64,000 nt of DNA from Paenibacillus baekrokdamisoli (GCF_003945345.1 NZ_AP019308.1:2728001-2792000), one strand, 5' to 3'; shown: positions 19,035 to 28,286, counted from the first letter of the stretch. The notes: generated by a model not told the origin, from the sequence alone. A program made the numbers and translations.

Positions 19035-19370
19035 CTAGTACGTCTTGCCTTCAAGCTGATGCTGAACGATACGGACAATATCTGCTATGTAATCACCGAC
19101 GATCGGAAGATTAAGTGCTCCTAACAGCTGCAGGATATAAAGAATAGTTGCCGCAAAAAAGGTAAATCCCAGCGCGATTCCTACGCCGCGCGCTAAGCCT
19201 GCAAGTACATTTCGCCAGATAAGTGAAAAAGGATGGTTGAGCAGACGGACATATTCCGCTACCTCAGATCGTTCTAACAGCACGGTAACCTTGTCGAGCT
19301 TATTTTCAAGTGCATCGATTGATGAATGCACGATATCCGAACCTTTTTTATCCTTGGTTATGTTGATCAC
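19035..19370 (-). CDS. DUF5665 family small membrane protein
   Basis: 111 residues. The N-terminal half is soluble and amphipathic (SSIDALENKLDKVTVLLERSEVAEYVRLL). A glycine-rich membrane hairpin follows (about 57-80 and 84-100, GIALGFTFFAATILYILQLLG). It matches the DUF5665 family as I know it; function unknown. It lies between ileS and the convergent yteA-like gene. The annotated GTG start directly abuts AAAGGA. The perfect anti-SD match AAGGAG-TGATC would better place an ATA codon (19361) as start, so the N-terminus is uncertain by three residues. Confidence 0.82.
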   Translation of the reverse strand: MINITKDKKGSDIVHSSIDALENKLDKVTVLLERSEVAEYVRLLNHPFSLIWRNVLAGLARGVGIALGFTFFAATILYILQLLGALNLPIVGDYIADIVRIVQHQLEGKTY

Positions 19371-19404
19371 TCCTTTCCTGGAATGAAGCAGCCTAATTCA
19401 CAAA

Positions 19405-19470
19405 TAACAACGCCTAAGCATACTACCGAAGCGGCATTGCCGCTCGCCGTGTAGAATTCGCTTAGGCGTT
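19405..19470 (-). terminator. Terminator-like hairpin after ileS
   Basis: AACGCCTAAGC (19409-19419) pairs with GCTTAGGCGTT (19460-19470) around an inner GCGGCA/TGCCGC stem. On the minus strand it is followed by GTTATTTG, a weak T-tract. It lies 31 nt after the ileS stop. Confidence 0.75.
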
Positions 19471-19501
19471 CGTTATCTGCTGCTATTTAATTACTATACC
19501 C

Positions 19502-22500
19502 TTATCCAATAATTCGGATTCCAATTTCTTTCTCTCCAAGCTGGACCCTCTCCATACCTTCTTGCACACCATATTCGACTTTGCTTAACAGTACGTTCTC
19601 GAACAAGACCACTTCAAATGCTTGAAGAGCTTTAAGAAGTTCTGCATCGACATCCAGTAAGAGATGAATCCGCTTCTCGATCGGCAGATCCAGCTTCTTA
19701 CGTGTATCTTGAACCGCACGAATGACTTCACGGACATAACCTTCCTGCTCTAGCTCAGGCGTAATGTCGGTGTTGATGGCAACCGTGAGACCATAACCTG
19801 AAGCGGAAGCAAAGCCTGACTTCGCCTGTTTCTCAACGAGAAGCTCCTCAACCGATATTGTAAGAGACTCCCCTTCAGCTGTTACGAATTGCAGCTGTCC
19901 GTTCTGGACAACTTCCTTCGTCTGTTCAGGCGCAAGTGACTTCAAGTAATTCTGGATAGGCCCAACTTCTTTGCCGTACTTCTTGCCAGCTACCTTCAAA
20001 TTGAGCTTGAAGGTAAAATCAACGAATCCACTGTCTCCGCTTGCGATCGTGATAGCTTTGACATTGATTTCATCTTGAATGATTGCCTCGTAGTCGGACA
20101 AATCAAACTCACGGTCAAGAGCTACAATTAACTCCGAGAGTGGTTGACGAGTCTTGATACCCGTTTCGTTGCGCACGTTGCGTGCAAGCTCAACAATTTG
20201 TCTTGCTGTTTCCATATCACGCTCAAGTGTCTCATCAATCACAGCTTCATCAACCACTGGGTAGTCGGCTAAGTGAACACTAGTAGAACCGCCTAAGTTG
20301 TTGTAGACATCATCCGCTAGCAAAGGTGCGAATGGTGCGATAAGACGGGAAAGCGTGAGGAGTACTTGTCGTAACGTCCCATATGCATCCAGCTTATCAT
20401 CCGTTAACCCGCTGCCCCAGAAACGGTCACGAGAGCGGCGGATATACCAGTTACTCAGCTCATCGACAAAGGTCTCGATCCATTTTGCCGCATTCAGGAA
20501 GTCATTTCCTTCAAGCGCTTTGTTCACTTGGCGGATCAGGCTGTTCTGACGTGAAATAATCCAGCGATCCATCTTGTTAGCCGATACTCGCTCAGGCTGA
20601 GCGGCAGGATCATAACCATCGATCGATGCATATAACGCGAAGAAAGCATGGGTATTCACAATCGTATCAATCACTTTGGATTTGGCTTCACCCACAATAC
20701 TGCGGGAGAATCGTTTACTGTTCCAAGGCGCGCTATCTGCAAGCAATGCCCAACGGAATGCATCGGTACCATATTCGTTGATGATCTCCCAAGGGTCAAT
20801 AACATTCCCTTTGGATTTAGACATTTTCTGCCCATTCTCATCTAAAATATGTCCCGTGGAAATGACTGCTTTATAAGGAGCTTTTCCATTATACAGGGTG
20901 GAAACAGCAAGTAAGCTGAAGAACCAGCCGCGTGTCTGATCGATTCCTTCACAGATCATATTTGCTGGATATTGCTCAGCAAATTTCTCTTGATTCTCAA
21001 ACGGCTGATGGTATTGCGCGAATGGCATTGAACCGCTATCGAACCATACATCAATAACTTCTGATGTCCGTGTCATTACGCCACCTTCACAATGCGAACA
21101 ATGAAGCTTCACTTCATCCACATAGGGCTTATGCAGCTCAATGTCTGGTGAGATCGGCTCAATCGAACGAGCAACTAGGTCAGCCCTGCTTCCTGGTGAA
21201 TGTTGTCCACCACAGCTGTCACATACCCAGACGTTAAGCGGTGTTCCCCAATAGCGGTTACGGCTGATATTCCAGTCCACCAAATCCTCTAGGAACTTGC
21301 CGAAGCGCCCTTCACGGATATGTCCAGGGTACCAGTCGACTTTACTGTTGTTGGCGATAAGCTGATCCTTAATGGCCGTTGTCTCGATAAACCAGCTTTC
21401 TGTCGCATAATAGATAAGCGGTGATTTACAGCGCCAGCAGAAAGGATAACTATGCTCGTAACGCTCCTTGGAGAAAAGCAGCGTACGCTCGCTCAGCATT
21501 TTCACGATATCGATATCGCAATCCTTCACGAAACGACCAGCTAGATCGGTAATTTCATCCAGATACCGTCCTGCATTATCTATTACATTCAAGAAGCTAA
21601 CGTTATTCTGACGAGCGACTTTATAGTCATCCTCTCCATGAGCTGGCGCGATATGAACGATACCCGTACCACTTGTATCACTAACAAAGTCACCCGGAAT
21701 GATGAAATGACCATTCTCGATCGCTACATAACCAAACGGCGGCTCGTATTTAAGTCCAACAAGCTCGGAGCCTTTTACCGTCGACAGAATCTCATAATCA
21801 CTTTTCATTACTTTTTCTACAAGGCCAGCTGCTACGATGTAGATTTCACTATCTTTACTTACGCGAGCATAATCAAGCTGTGGATTGACTGCCAATGCCA
21901 CGTTAGCTGGAAGCGTCCAAGGTGTTGTTGTCCAAGCCAGAACGAATTCATTCTTATCAACAAGCTTGAACTTCACAGTTGCACTTAGGTCCTTAACATC
22001 CTCATAGCCTTGTGCGACTTCATGCGAGCTGAGTGTCGTTTGGCAGCATGGACAGTAAGGGCTGACACGATGACCGCGGTAGAGCAAACCTTTGCCATGG
22101 ATGGTGGATAAGATATGCCAGACGCTCTCGATGTAGTTATTGTTTAATGTGATATAAGGATCATCCATATTCGTCCAATAGGCGATTGCCTCGGTTAGCT
22201 CTCTCCATTGACGCTCATATTCGAAGACACTATCCTTACATTTGGTGATAAATTTCTCGATGCCATAATTCTCAATATCCTGTTTGCCAGAGATACCAAG
22301 CTGCTTCTCAACACCAAGCTCTACCGGAAGACCGTGTGTATCCCAGCCTGCTTTGCGGATTACACGAAAGCCGGACATCGTTTTGTAACGGCCGATAAAA
22401 TCCTTAATAACACGGCCGAGCACATGTCCGATATGTGGAGCGCCATTTGCAGTTGGCGGTCCTTCATAGAAGACAAAATTCGGTTTCCCCTCGCGGTTGT

Positions 22501-22594
22501 CAATCGACTGCTTAAATGTATCTTCCGTTCTCCACTTCTCCAATACCCGCATTTCGCGGTTCCTTGCGCGTTCCTTCACATCAATGCGCTGCAT
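19502..22594 (-). CDS. ileS: Isoleucyl-tRNA synthetase (group 2-like)
   Basis: 1030 residues, longer than the ~920 of the common bacterial group 1 enzyme. The class I signatures are HIGH (in GPPTANGAPHIGHVLGR) and KMSKS (QKMSKSKGNVIDPWEI). The CP1 editing domain lies at ~200-400. A CxxC zinc site appears at CPCCQ, and a long anticodon-binding region ends in a DUF5915-like C-terminal part. The GPPTANG form and the length point to the eukaryote-like group 2 (IleS2), which is associated with low mupirocin sensitivity; that is an inference. Expression is controlled by the T-box leader upstream. RBS AAGGGAG. Confidence 0.96.
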   Translation of the reverse strand: MQRIDVKERARNREMRVLEKWRTEDTFKQSIDNREGKPNFVFYEGPPTANGAPHIGHVLGRVIKDFIGRYKTMSGFRVIRKAGWDTHGLPVELGVEKQLGISGKQDIENYGIEKFITKCKDSVFEYERQWRELTEAIAYWTNMDDPYITLNNNYIESVWHILSTIHGKGLLYRGHRVSPYCPCCQTTLSSHEVAQGYEDVKDLSATVKFKLVDKNEFVLAWTTTPWTLPANVALAVNPQLDYARVSKDSEIYIVAAGLVEKVMKSDYEILSTVKGSELVGLKYEPPFGYVAIENGHFIIPGDFVSDTSGTGIVHIAPAHGEDDYKVARQNNVSFLNVIDNAGRYLDEITDLAGRFVKDCDIDIVKMLSERTLLFSKERYEHSYPFCWRCKSPLIYYATESWFIETTAIKDQLIANNSKVDWYPGHIREGRFGKFLEDLVDWNISRNRYWGTPLNVWVCDSCGGQHSPGSRADLVARSIEPISPDIELHKPYVDEVKLHCSHCEGGVMTRTSEVIDVWFDSGSMPFAQYHQPFENQEKFAEQYPANMICEGIDQTRGWFFSLLAVSTLYNGKAPYKAVISTGHILDENGQKMSKSKGNVIDPWEIINEYGTDAFRWALLADSAPWNSKRFSRSIVGEAKSKVIDTIVNTHAFFALYASIDGYDPAAQPERVSANKMDRWIISRQNSLIRQVNKALEGNDFLNAAKWIETFVDELSNWYIRRSRDRFWGSGLTDDKLDAYGTLRQVLLTLSRLIAPFAPLLADDVYNNLGGSTSVHLADYPVVDEAVIDETLERDMETARQIVELARNVRNETGIKTRQPLSELIVALDREFDLSDYEAIIQDEINVKAITIASGDSGFVDFTFKLNLKVAGKKYGKEVGPIQNYLKSLAPEQTKEVVQNGQLQFVTAEGESLTISVEELLVEKQAKSGFASASGYGLTVAINTDITPELEQEGYVREVIRAVQDTRKKLDLPIEKRIHLLLDVDAELLKALQAFEVVLFENVLLSKVEYGVQEGMERVQLGEKEIGIRIIG

Positions 22595-22630
22595 AATCAG
22601 TCAACTCCCTTAATGGATAATAGAAAAACA

Positions 22631-22999
22631 AAAAAAGCCCCGCCCCCAAAAAGGGACGAGACTAGCTCGCGTTACCACCCTTGTTCCAAGAACGTTGTGC
22701 AGTAGATGAAGCTCTCAAGGGAAAGCTTATCTAGGGCGCACCGTTGCATGGCACCTTAGTCACGAATGTTATCATTCGCGTTCCTGTTAACGGTGGACTT
22801 CCGGCGGCACTTAGTACACTCGGATTAGAGCACGACACAGCTTGCATAGCGCTCGATCAACCAAATGGTTCAGCTCCGCTTCTCAGAGAGGATATTCCGC
22901 GAACGTTCATACACCGATTCTCAGCAAATCATCGGCTCTCTGGGGTATGAATCAATTGGCGTACTCGTTCTCGTCAACGAATTCGTTTTGATTATTATG
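22631..22999 (-). ncRNA. Isoleucine T-box riboswitch leader of ileS
   Basis: The conserved T-box sequence AAGGGTGGTAACGCGAG is at 22682-22666 on the minus strand. It is followed by a terminator stem GTCTCGTCCC/GGGGGCGGGGC (22662-22637) and a T-run (22636-22631). Upstream, stem I contains the AGTA motif (GAACGAGTACG), CAGAGAG, and a specifier region GAATATCC with the isoleucine codon ATC at 22893-22891. Uncharged tRNA-Ile would pair at specifier and T-box, form the antiterminator and let ileS be transcribed. Confidence 0.95.
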
Positions 23000-23005
23000 A
23001 TTACA

Positions 23006-23034
23006 TTTATACGCGCTTCGTAATCAATTGTCAA
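23006..23034 (-). promoter_or_regulatory. SigA-type promoter of ileS
   Basis: On the minus strand TTGACA (23034-23029), 17-nt spacer, TATAAA (23011-23006), just upstream of the T-box stem I. Confidence 0.85.
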
Positions 23035-23049
23035 TCCATCACAGAAGAC

Positions 23050-23547
23050 TTAGGATTCACGAGCTAGCTCGTTCGATATCCGGCCTCCGCCTTCAAGCGA
23101 ATCCCAGCCTTCATGACTAAGCAGTTCCAGCTGTGCTTCAACGAGATTACGGAAACGAGCTCGGTAAATCGAGGCTTGTTTCTTAAGCTCTTCAACTTCG
23201 AGTGCAACTTTACGGGATTTGGAGAGCGATTCATTTATGATGCGATCCGCATTCTTCTCCGCTTCTTTAAGAATGAGCTGTGCTTCCTTCTTCGCATTGC
23301 TCTTCAAATCATCGGCCGCTTCCTGAGCGACTATGATGGTTTTGCTAAGCGTTTCTTCAATGCTCGAGAAATGGTTCAGCTTTTCTTGAAGCGAGAGCGC
23401 CTGATTCTGCATCTCTTTATTCTCACGAATGAGCGCTTCGTAATCTTTAATAACTTGATCTAGAAATTCGTTAACTTCATCCTCATCATAACCGCGAAGA
23501 CGTCTACCAAATTCCTTATTATGTATGTCCAATGGCGTAAGCGGCAC
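23050..23547 (-). CDS. divIVA: Cell-division/polarity protein DivIVA
   Basis: 165 residues. The N-terminal membrane-targeting domain begins PLTPLDIHNKEFGRRLRGYDEDEVNEFLDQVIKDY, the hallmark of the family. A long coiled coil follows (about 30-140). It marks negatively curved membranes at septa and poles. The open frame extends 18 codons upstream, but AGGAGG lies 7-8 nt before a GTG at 23547, giving the family N-terminus (fMet)PLTPLDIHN. It lies at the 3' end of the ylm/sepF block. Confidence 0.95.
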   Translation of the reverse strand: MPLTPLDIHNKEFGRRLRGYDEDEVNEFLDQVIKDYEALIRENKEMQNQALSLQEKLNHFSSIEETLSKTIIVAQEAADDLKSNAKKEAQLILKEAEKNADRIINESLSKSRKVALEVEELKKQASIYRARFRNLVEAQLELLSHEGWDSLEGGGRISNELARES

Positions 23548-23707
23548 TGGCGCACCTCCTAAAAGTTTTCCGAATGAAAACTCACTTCGCTTCGGAAGCA
23601 CGGTTATTCGTTATCGAAGAAGCTTTGCACATGCAAACCGACATCGTAAGCAAGGAACCGAGTTTACCATATCATTCGACAAGCACGGCTATAATCCTGC
23701 ATAACCA

Positions 23708-24490
23708 TTAGATAAATTTACCGACTTTAAGACGAATTCTGCCTTTTTTTGAAACACCTTCCACTGTAAGCACTTTGAAGCGTCCAAGACCCTGCATGGA
23801 CACAACGTCGCCTTCTTTGAGTGACGCAGAAGGATCTTCTTCCACTTTCCAGTTCACACGGCAGCGTCCTGCTCGAATAGGATCAACAATCTTGGCCCGA
23901 CTTACCCGGTATACATCACTCGCAATCCCATCCAGACGTAAAGAGGCAACAGACAAGCCGAGCTCATCTATTGCTGATATTACAGGCTGCAGCTCTTGGA
24001 GTGGAATGATATCCGTCAGAACACTGGCACGATGGACCTGGCGAAGTTGAATATTAATATAGTCTGCAATCTCTTCTGCCGCAAGACAATGAGCAAAGTC
24101 CTCATGGATATGCAGGTCACCTACTCGATCTCTCTTGATACCAAGCCCCAGCAGGGCGCCTAAATAGTCACCATGATCTAGCTCAAGATGCCCTTGCGTT
24201 CCGCTTGTTACTTTAATAAGAGCTATACCCTCCGGCTCATCATCAAGCATACGATAATCGGGAGCTACGATAGCGCGCTTACGTTCTGCTCCCTCGTAGC
24301 CACCAAACAGCTTTACTTGAACCTCTGGCCGCCGATTCGCTAGACTGATCAAAATATCTGCTTGCCTCGGATCAAGGAAATCCGTGCGTTTGAGCTCATG
24401 TGCAAAAGCCGCACGTTCGATCCATTCGGTTGCGCGATCAACGAACGGCTTTTCATCCGGATGAAAATGTACGTAAAGTTCAGGTTTCAT
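23708..24490 (-). CDS. ylmH: S4-domain RNA-binding protein YlmH
   Basis: 260 residues. The N-terminal two thirds is the YlmH-specific domain (FLDPRQADILISLANRRPEV, GHLELDHGDYLGALLGLGIKRDRVGD). The S4 RNA-binding domain lies at about 180-245 (LRLDGIASDVYRVSRAKIVDPIRAGRCRVNWK). YlmH is known to bind ribosomes/tRNA-bearing 50S subunits and lies beside division genes across Firmicutes. The start overlaps the ylmG stop by one base (TGATG) without a strong RBS, implying translational coupling. Confidence 0.94.
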   Translation of the reverse strand: MKPELYVHFHPDEKPFVDRATEWIERAAFAHELKRTDFLDPRQADILISLANRRPEVQVKLFGGYEGAERKRAIVAPDYRMLDDEPEGIALIKVTSGTQGHLELDHGDYLGALLGLGIKRDRVGDLHIHEDFAHCLAAEEIADYINIQLRQVHRASVLTDIIPLQELQPVISAIDELGLSVASLRLDGIASDVYRVSRAKIVDPIRAGRCRVNWKVEEDPSASLKEGDVVSMQGLGRFKVLTVEGVSKKGRIRLKVGKFI

Positions 24491-24759
24491 CAGATGAACA
24501 AATGCACGATGAAATCAATGCCTCTTGCTACGTAACGAAGTGCAATCAAGGCAACGATTGGAGATATATCCAGCATACCGCCAATAGGTGGTATGATTCG
24601 TCGGAACGGTGACAAATAAGGTTCAACGATTTTGCCAAGAAGTTCTCCTACAAAGCTCTCGCGCACGCTTGGTAGCCAAGACAATAGTACATAGCCCAGA
24701 ATTAGATAAGTGTAGATCGTAGTTAACGTGCTAATGATGGTCGATACAGAATCAGTCAA
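24490..24759 (-). CDS. ylmG: YggT/YlmG family membrane protein
   Basis: 89 residues with two membrane segments (about 6-25 and 62-80) flanking a conserved motif region LGKIVEPYLSPFRRIIPPIGGMLDISPIVALI. Family linked to division and, in plastids, to membrane-protein assembly. The start is TTG at 24759, with AGGTGA 7 nt upstream. It lies between sepF and ylmH, 7 nt after sepF. Confidence 0.93.
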   Translation of the reverse strand: MTDSVSTIISTLTTIYTYLILGYVLLSWLPSVRESFVGELLGKIVEPYLSPFRRIIPPIGGMLDISPIVALIALRYVARGIDFIVHLFI

Positions 24760-24766
24760 TTCAAGG

Positions 24767-25219
24767 TCACCTCATTTTTTTGTAATCATGCTCCTCAGTC
24801 AGCATTTCCGATATTGCCCCTTGAATTTCAACCGTGTCTGGTGTGCACAGAAAAATATTTGCTCCAAGCTTTGAAATGCTCCCATTTAGAGCATAAACGG
24901 TTCCGCTTAAAAAGTCGACAATACGAACCGCTTGATCTGTCCGAACCCGCTGTAGGTTCACAACAACTGAACGGCGTGACCTTAAATGGTCCGCAATCTC
25001 CTGTGCTTCATCATACGAACGCGGCTCATTCAATATAACCCGGACATTTTTTTGAGAATGAATACTGACGACGTTGTTTCCCTTCGTATTTTGTTTACGT
25101 GCTTCGAAAGGAGAAGTTTCAATCTCTTGCTCGTCATGATGTTCCAATCTTTCACGTTCTACAATTTCCTCTTCTTCCTGCAGCCCAAGAAAGTTCATGA
25201 ATTTGTTCATCACACTCAT
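24767..25219 (-). CDS. sepF: Cell-division protein SepF
   Basis: 150 residues. An N-terminal amphipathic membrane-binding helix ([14 protein letters not shown]), an acidic linker (15-60) and the conserved SepF domain ([34 protein letters not shown]...[25 protein letters not shown]). It polymerises into rings, tethers FtsZ to the membrane and acts alongside FtsA. RBS AGGAGG 8 nt before the ATG at 25219. Confidence 0.97.
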   Translation of the reverse strand: MSVMNKFMNFLGLQEEEEIVERERLEHHDEQEIETSPFEARKQNTKGNNVVSIHSQKNVRVILNEPRSYDEAQEIADHLRSRRSVVVNLQRVRTDQAVRIVDFLSGTVYALNGSISKLGANIFLCTPDTVEIQGAISEMLTEEHDYKKMR

Positions 25220-25293
25220 TGTCTATACCTCCTAAAAGTTATTTTAAGCATTAACTCAATTCGGAAGATGTGCCCTGTCATCTCTGGTTGGTT

Positions 25294-26004
25294 CTAGCTT
25301 TTCCCAACGAGTACAGTACCCAATCTAAGCCAGGTAGCACCCTCTTCAACCGCGACTTCAAAGTCACCTGACATGCCCATCGACAATTCGGTTACCGGTT
25401 TGCGAAGCAAGGCGTGGGTATTCAATTCATCGCGCAGTTGTCGTAATCCTCGGAAGACAGGACGAGATTGCTCTGCCTCACCCTCTAATGGTGCCATTGT
25501 CATGAGACCGATCGGATCGATATGAGTCATGTTCGCAAGCTCTCGTGCAAACCCATGCAGCTCTTCAGGAGCCAGCCCATGCTTACTATCCTCACCAGAG
25601 ACATTCAACTGAATAAAACACGGTACAACGATGCCAAGCTGCTCGGCTCGCCGTTCAATGGCTTGTGCTAACGATAGCCTGTCCAAAGAATGAATGTATG
25701 TAAACTTTCCAATGACGTCTTTGACTTTGTTGGTTTGAAGGGAACCGATAAAATGCCATATTGCCTCTGCGTCGCTTCCATTCTCACTATGCTTCCCAGA
25801 TATAGCATTCCACTTCGCCTCAGCATCTTGCCAACGATTCTCGCCCAAATGAACGAGTCCAGCTTGCAAAACATGCTCCGTTTGTTCTATACCCACATAT
25901 TTGGTCACTGCAATCAGTTTGATCTCCTGACGATCTCTGCCGCTCAGGCGACAGGTCTCAGCTAACCGCTGCTCAACCGTATCTATCCGCTCCATTAAAG
26001 TCAC
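25294..26004 (-). CDS. ylmE: PLP homeostasis protein, YggS/YlmE family
   Basis: 236 residues. A single-domain alanine-racemase-like barrel that binds PLP without catalysis; the PLP lysine is in LIAVTKYVG and the phosphate site is near STELSMGMSGDFEVA. The start is GTG 26004, overlapping the pgeF stop as GTGA, with AAGGAG 10 nt upstream. The open frame extends 36 codons further into pgeF, but that part is not family-like. Confidence 0.95.
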   Translation of the reverse strand: MTLMERIDTVEQRLAETCRLSGRDRQEIKLIAVTKYVGIEQTEHVLQAGLVHLGENRWQDAEAKWNAISGKHSENGSDAEAIWHFIGSLQTNKVKDVIGKFTYIHSLDRLSLAQAIERRAEQLGIVVPCFIQLNVSGEDSKHGLAPEELHGFARELANMTHIDPIGLMTMAPLEGEAEQSRPVFRGLRQLRDELNTHALLRKPVTELSMGMSGDFEVAVEEGATWLRLGTVLVGKS

Positions 26005-26876
26005 TCGTTTAGTTCTCCTTTTTTCATCCCGATCCAGCTGGACATTCGTCCAGTTGCTCCGCCTTCTAGTCGATGTGAGAAGAAGACATCTGTCGAACAA
26101 CCTGTACACCACTGTGTTATTTCGATATGCATCGGCAAAATTCCTGCTTTTATCATAATCTGTCGGTTCAATTCTTTCAAGTTTATCCTCGCTTTTCCTG
26201 CTTGGGTTGGATTAATGATTGTTGAAAGGGTAGTTCGCTGTTCAAATTGTGACAACTCCAGCTCTTGGATAAGCGGCTTCACTAGTTTAAGCACCGTTTC
26301 GTCCACCTCATAACAGCATACCCCAATAGAAGGTCCGATTGCCGCCTGGATATCTCCCGCTAGGCAGCCATAGCTGCTTTGCATGGTTTCTACGGTTAGA
26401 CGTGCGATCTCGAGAACCGTGCCTTTCCAGCCCGCATGAGCCAGTCCAATAACATCTTTCTTTGGATCAAAGAAATATAAGGGCACGCAGTCTGCATAGA
26501 ACGACGTCAAAAGAACATCCTTCTCATTGGTCACAAGTGCATCGGAATCACCTATGGCTGTTAGACGGCTCAGGCGGCCTTTGCCCCGGTCATTAGCCGT
26601 CACTACATGGACATGACAGCCATGTACCTGCTCCCCGCATGTCCATGCCTCGAAGGGCCAATCTAACGCGTGAGCGAGCAAATCCCTGTTATGAACAACC
26701 GCTTCGGAATCGTCTCCGACATGCAGGCCCATATTAAGCGAGGACCACGGCGCTTCACTTGTTCCACCCAATCGACTCGTGAATCCAGCGCTCAGACCTT
26801 CGTTATGCTCCATCCATTCTGACAATAAAAAAAGCGAAGGCATCTTCGCTGAATCGTTACGTTTAAATGGTTCCAT
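26001..26876 (-). CDS. pgeF: Peptidoglycan editing factor PgeF / YfiH-type (laccase-domain) protein
   Basis: 291 residues of the DUF152 family. Metal-binding/catalytic residues are seen in ADCVPLYFFDPK (Cys) and GLAHAGWKGTV (His). Members act as purine nucleoside phosphorylase/adenosine deaminase-like enzymes or as an editing factor removing L-Ser from UDP-MurNAc. Its position inside a division and wall gene block favours the latter in vivo role, but sequence cannot decide. RBS GAGGTGA. Coupled to ylmE by GTGA. Confidence 0.94.
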   Translation of the reverse strand: MEPFKRNDSAKMPSLFLLSEWMEHNEGLSAGFTSRLGGTSEAPWSSLNMGLHVGDDSEAVVHNRDLLAHALDWPFEAWTCGEQVHGCHVHVVTANDRGKGRLSRLTAIGDSDALVTNEKDVLLTSFYADCVPLYFFDPKKDVIGLAHAGWKGTVLEIARLTVETMQSSYGCLAGDIQAAIGPSIGVCCYEVDETVLKLVKPLIQELELSQFEQRTTLSTIINPTQAGKARINLKELNRQIMIKAGILPMHIEITQWCTGCSTDVFFSHRLEGGATGRMSSWIGMKKGELNE

Positions 26877-26965
26877 CCACTACTCACCTCATTCCTAGTC
26901 TACCATAGCAGATACTAACCTCGCGAGTGGTGTTATCTAGACACACGCAAGGTTAGCATTCACGC

Positions 26966-27244
26966 TTAACGGGCCTGCACATCGTCCTCTTCATTTCTGT
27001 AAACTTTGGCGGCTTCATCAATGCGGACCAATACAACATCCGTTCCAATCTTTACAATATTGCGCCATGGAATGATCACATCAGTCCCGCCCCCGAACAA
27101 TCCAAAAAACTTCGTATTGTTCGGAACAACGATCGAATCAATTCTTCCTTGCCGCAAATCCAGCTCCAAATCACTGACTTGGCCCAGCTTGCGGCCATCT
27201 ACAATGTTAATAACATCCTTCGTTTGAAAGTCGGATATTTTCAC
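26966..27244 (-). CDS. ylmC: PRC-barrel protein, YlmC/YmxH family
   Basis: 92 residues. A single PRC-barrel: KISDFQTKDVINIVDGRKLGQVSDLELDLRQGRIDSIVVPN, then the FGLFGGGTDVIIPWRNIVKIG motif typical of YlmC/YmxH sporulation-associated proteins. The start is GTG 27244 (VKISDF), with a moderate GGTGAG site 6 nt upstream. An open frame to 27352 exists but has no RBS and would add an unrelated basic leader. Confidence 0.9.
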   Translation of the reverse strand: MKISDFQTKDVINIVDGRKLGQVSDLELDLRQGRIDSIVVPNNTKFFGLFGGGTDVIIPWRNIVKIGTDVVLVRIDEAAKVYRNEEDDVQAR

Positions 27245-27365
27245 TTTACGCTCACCACGTTTCCGCAAAGGATTTCGTCCATTCGCTTGTATTACTACTA
27301 TATGTTCGACATGGGCAAAATGTCCTGCTCGCTTAGGGAAAATGTGAGGCAAGTGACCAATTCAA

Positions 27366-27395
27366 ATAAAAAAAACGGCGCGAGGTGCGCCGTTT
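27366..27395 (-). terminator. Terminator of sigG
   Basis: On the minus strand ACGGCGC (27393-27387) pairs with GCGCCGT (27381-27375) over a 5-nt loop, followed by a run of eight T. The stem overlaps the sigG stop codon. Confidence 0.93.
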
Positions 27396-28176
27396 ACGTT
27401 TTTACATGCTTTTGCATTTGTTGGATAGCGGATTTCTCCAGCCGTGAAACCTGTGCTTGTGAGATGCCGATTTCATCAGCGACCTCCATTTGAGTCTTTC
27501 CTTCAAAGAAGCGCATCGACAAAATCATTTTTTCACGGGCATTTAATTTATGCATCGCTTCTCTTAGGGCGATTTCTTCGATCCACGATACATCCTTGTT
27601 CTTATCATCACTAATCTGGTCCATCACATAAATCGGGTCGCCCCCATCGTGATAAATCGGTTCGAACAATGATACCGGGTCCTGAATGGCATCGAGTGCA
27701 AAAACGACATCCTCTTTGGGAACATTTAAGGCTTCGGAAATTTCGAAAATAGTGGGCTCCCTTGAGTTCTTATTCGTTAAAGCATCTCGTACTTGCAGCG
27801 CTTTGTACGCGATATCCCGTAAACTGCGCGAGACACGAATCGGGTTGTTATCCCGCAGGTAGCGGCGAATTTCACCGATGATCATCGGCACCGCATAGGT
27901 GGAGAATTTCACATTTTGACTAAGATCGAAATTGTCGATTGCCTTCATGAGGCCGATGCATCCGACTTGGAACAGATCATCTACGAATTCGCCACGATTG
28001 TTGAAACGTTGAATGACACTGAGCACTAGCCTTAGGTTGCCGTTGACCAATTTCTCTCTTGCTGCCCATTCGTTTTGTGTTTGCAATGCCGTAAAAAGCT
28101 CACGCATTTCAGCATTGGTCAGGACAGGCAGTTTCGCGGTATCCACTCCACAAATCTCAACTTTGTTTCGGGTCAA
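27394..28176 (-). CDS. sigG: RNA polymerase sigma-G factor (late forespore)
   Basis: 260 residues, nearly identical in layout to B. subtilis SigG. It begins TRNKVEICGVDTAKLPVLTN. Region 2 follows (GNLRLVLSVIQRFNNRGEFVDDLFQVGCIGLMKAIDNFD...FSTYAVPMIIGEIRR), then region 3 and region 4 with the helix-turn-helix KTQMEVADEIGISQAQVSRLEKSA. It directs late forespore genes. The start is TTG, preceded by GGGAGG. In B. subtilis it directly follows sigE; here the genes are ~6.6 kb apart, so sigG has its own promoter region (28177-28250). Confidence 0.98.
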   Translation of the reverse strand: MTRNKVEICGVDTAKLPVLTNAEMRELFTALQTQNEWAAREKLVNGNLRLVLSVIQRFNNRGEFVDDLFQVGCIGLMKAIDNFDLSQNVKFSTYAVPMIIGEIRRYLRDNNPIRVSRSLRDIAYKALQVRDALTNKNSREPTIFEISEALNVPKEDVVFALDAIQDPVSLFEPIYHDGGDPIYVMDQISDDKNKDVSWIEEIALREAMHKLNAREKMILSMRFFEGKTQMEVADEIGISQAQVSRLEKSAIQQMQKHVKT

Positions 28177-28245
28177 CGATGATTACCTCCCAAGGAGAAA
28201 CATTAATGTACAGTATCTCCCCGGTACCCCAATTTATTCCCCTCG

Positions 28246-28286
28246 GACAAACAAACAGGCCTCGAATTTTTCGAAGGCCTGTTTGT
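28246..28286 (-). terminator. Terminator of the Ytr-like operon
   Basis: ACAAACAGGCCTCGA (28251-28265) pairs with TCGAAGGCCTGTTTGT (28271-28286), with one bulged base, five nt after the stop of the last gene. The minus strand continues TTGTCCG, so the T-tract is poor but the stem is very strong. Confidence 0.75.

Noticed and set aside
22208-22705. Plus-strand 165-codon ORF over the 5' part of ileS and the T-box
   Set aside because: Antisense shadow of a clear synthetase gene and of a structured leader; no RBS or recognisable motif.
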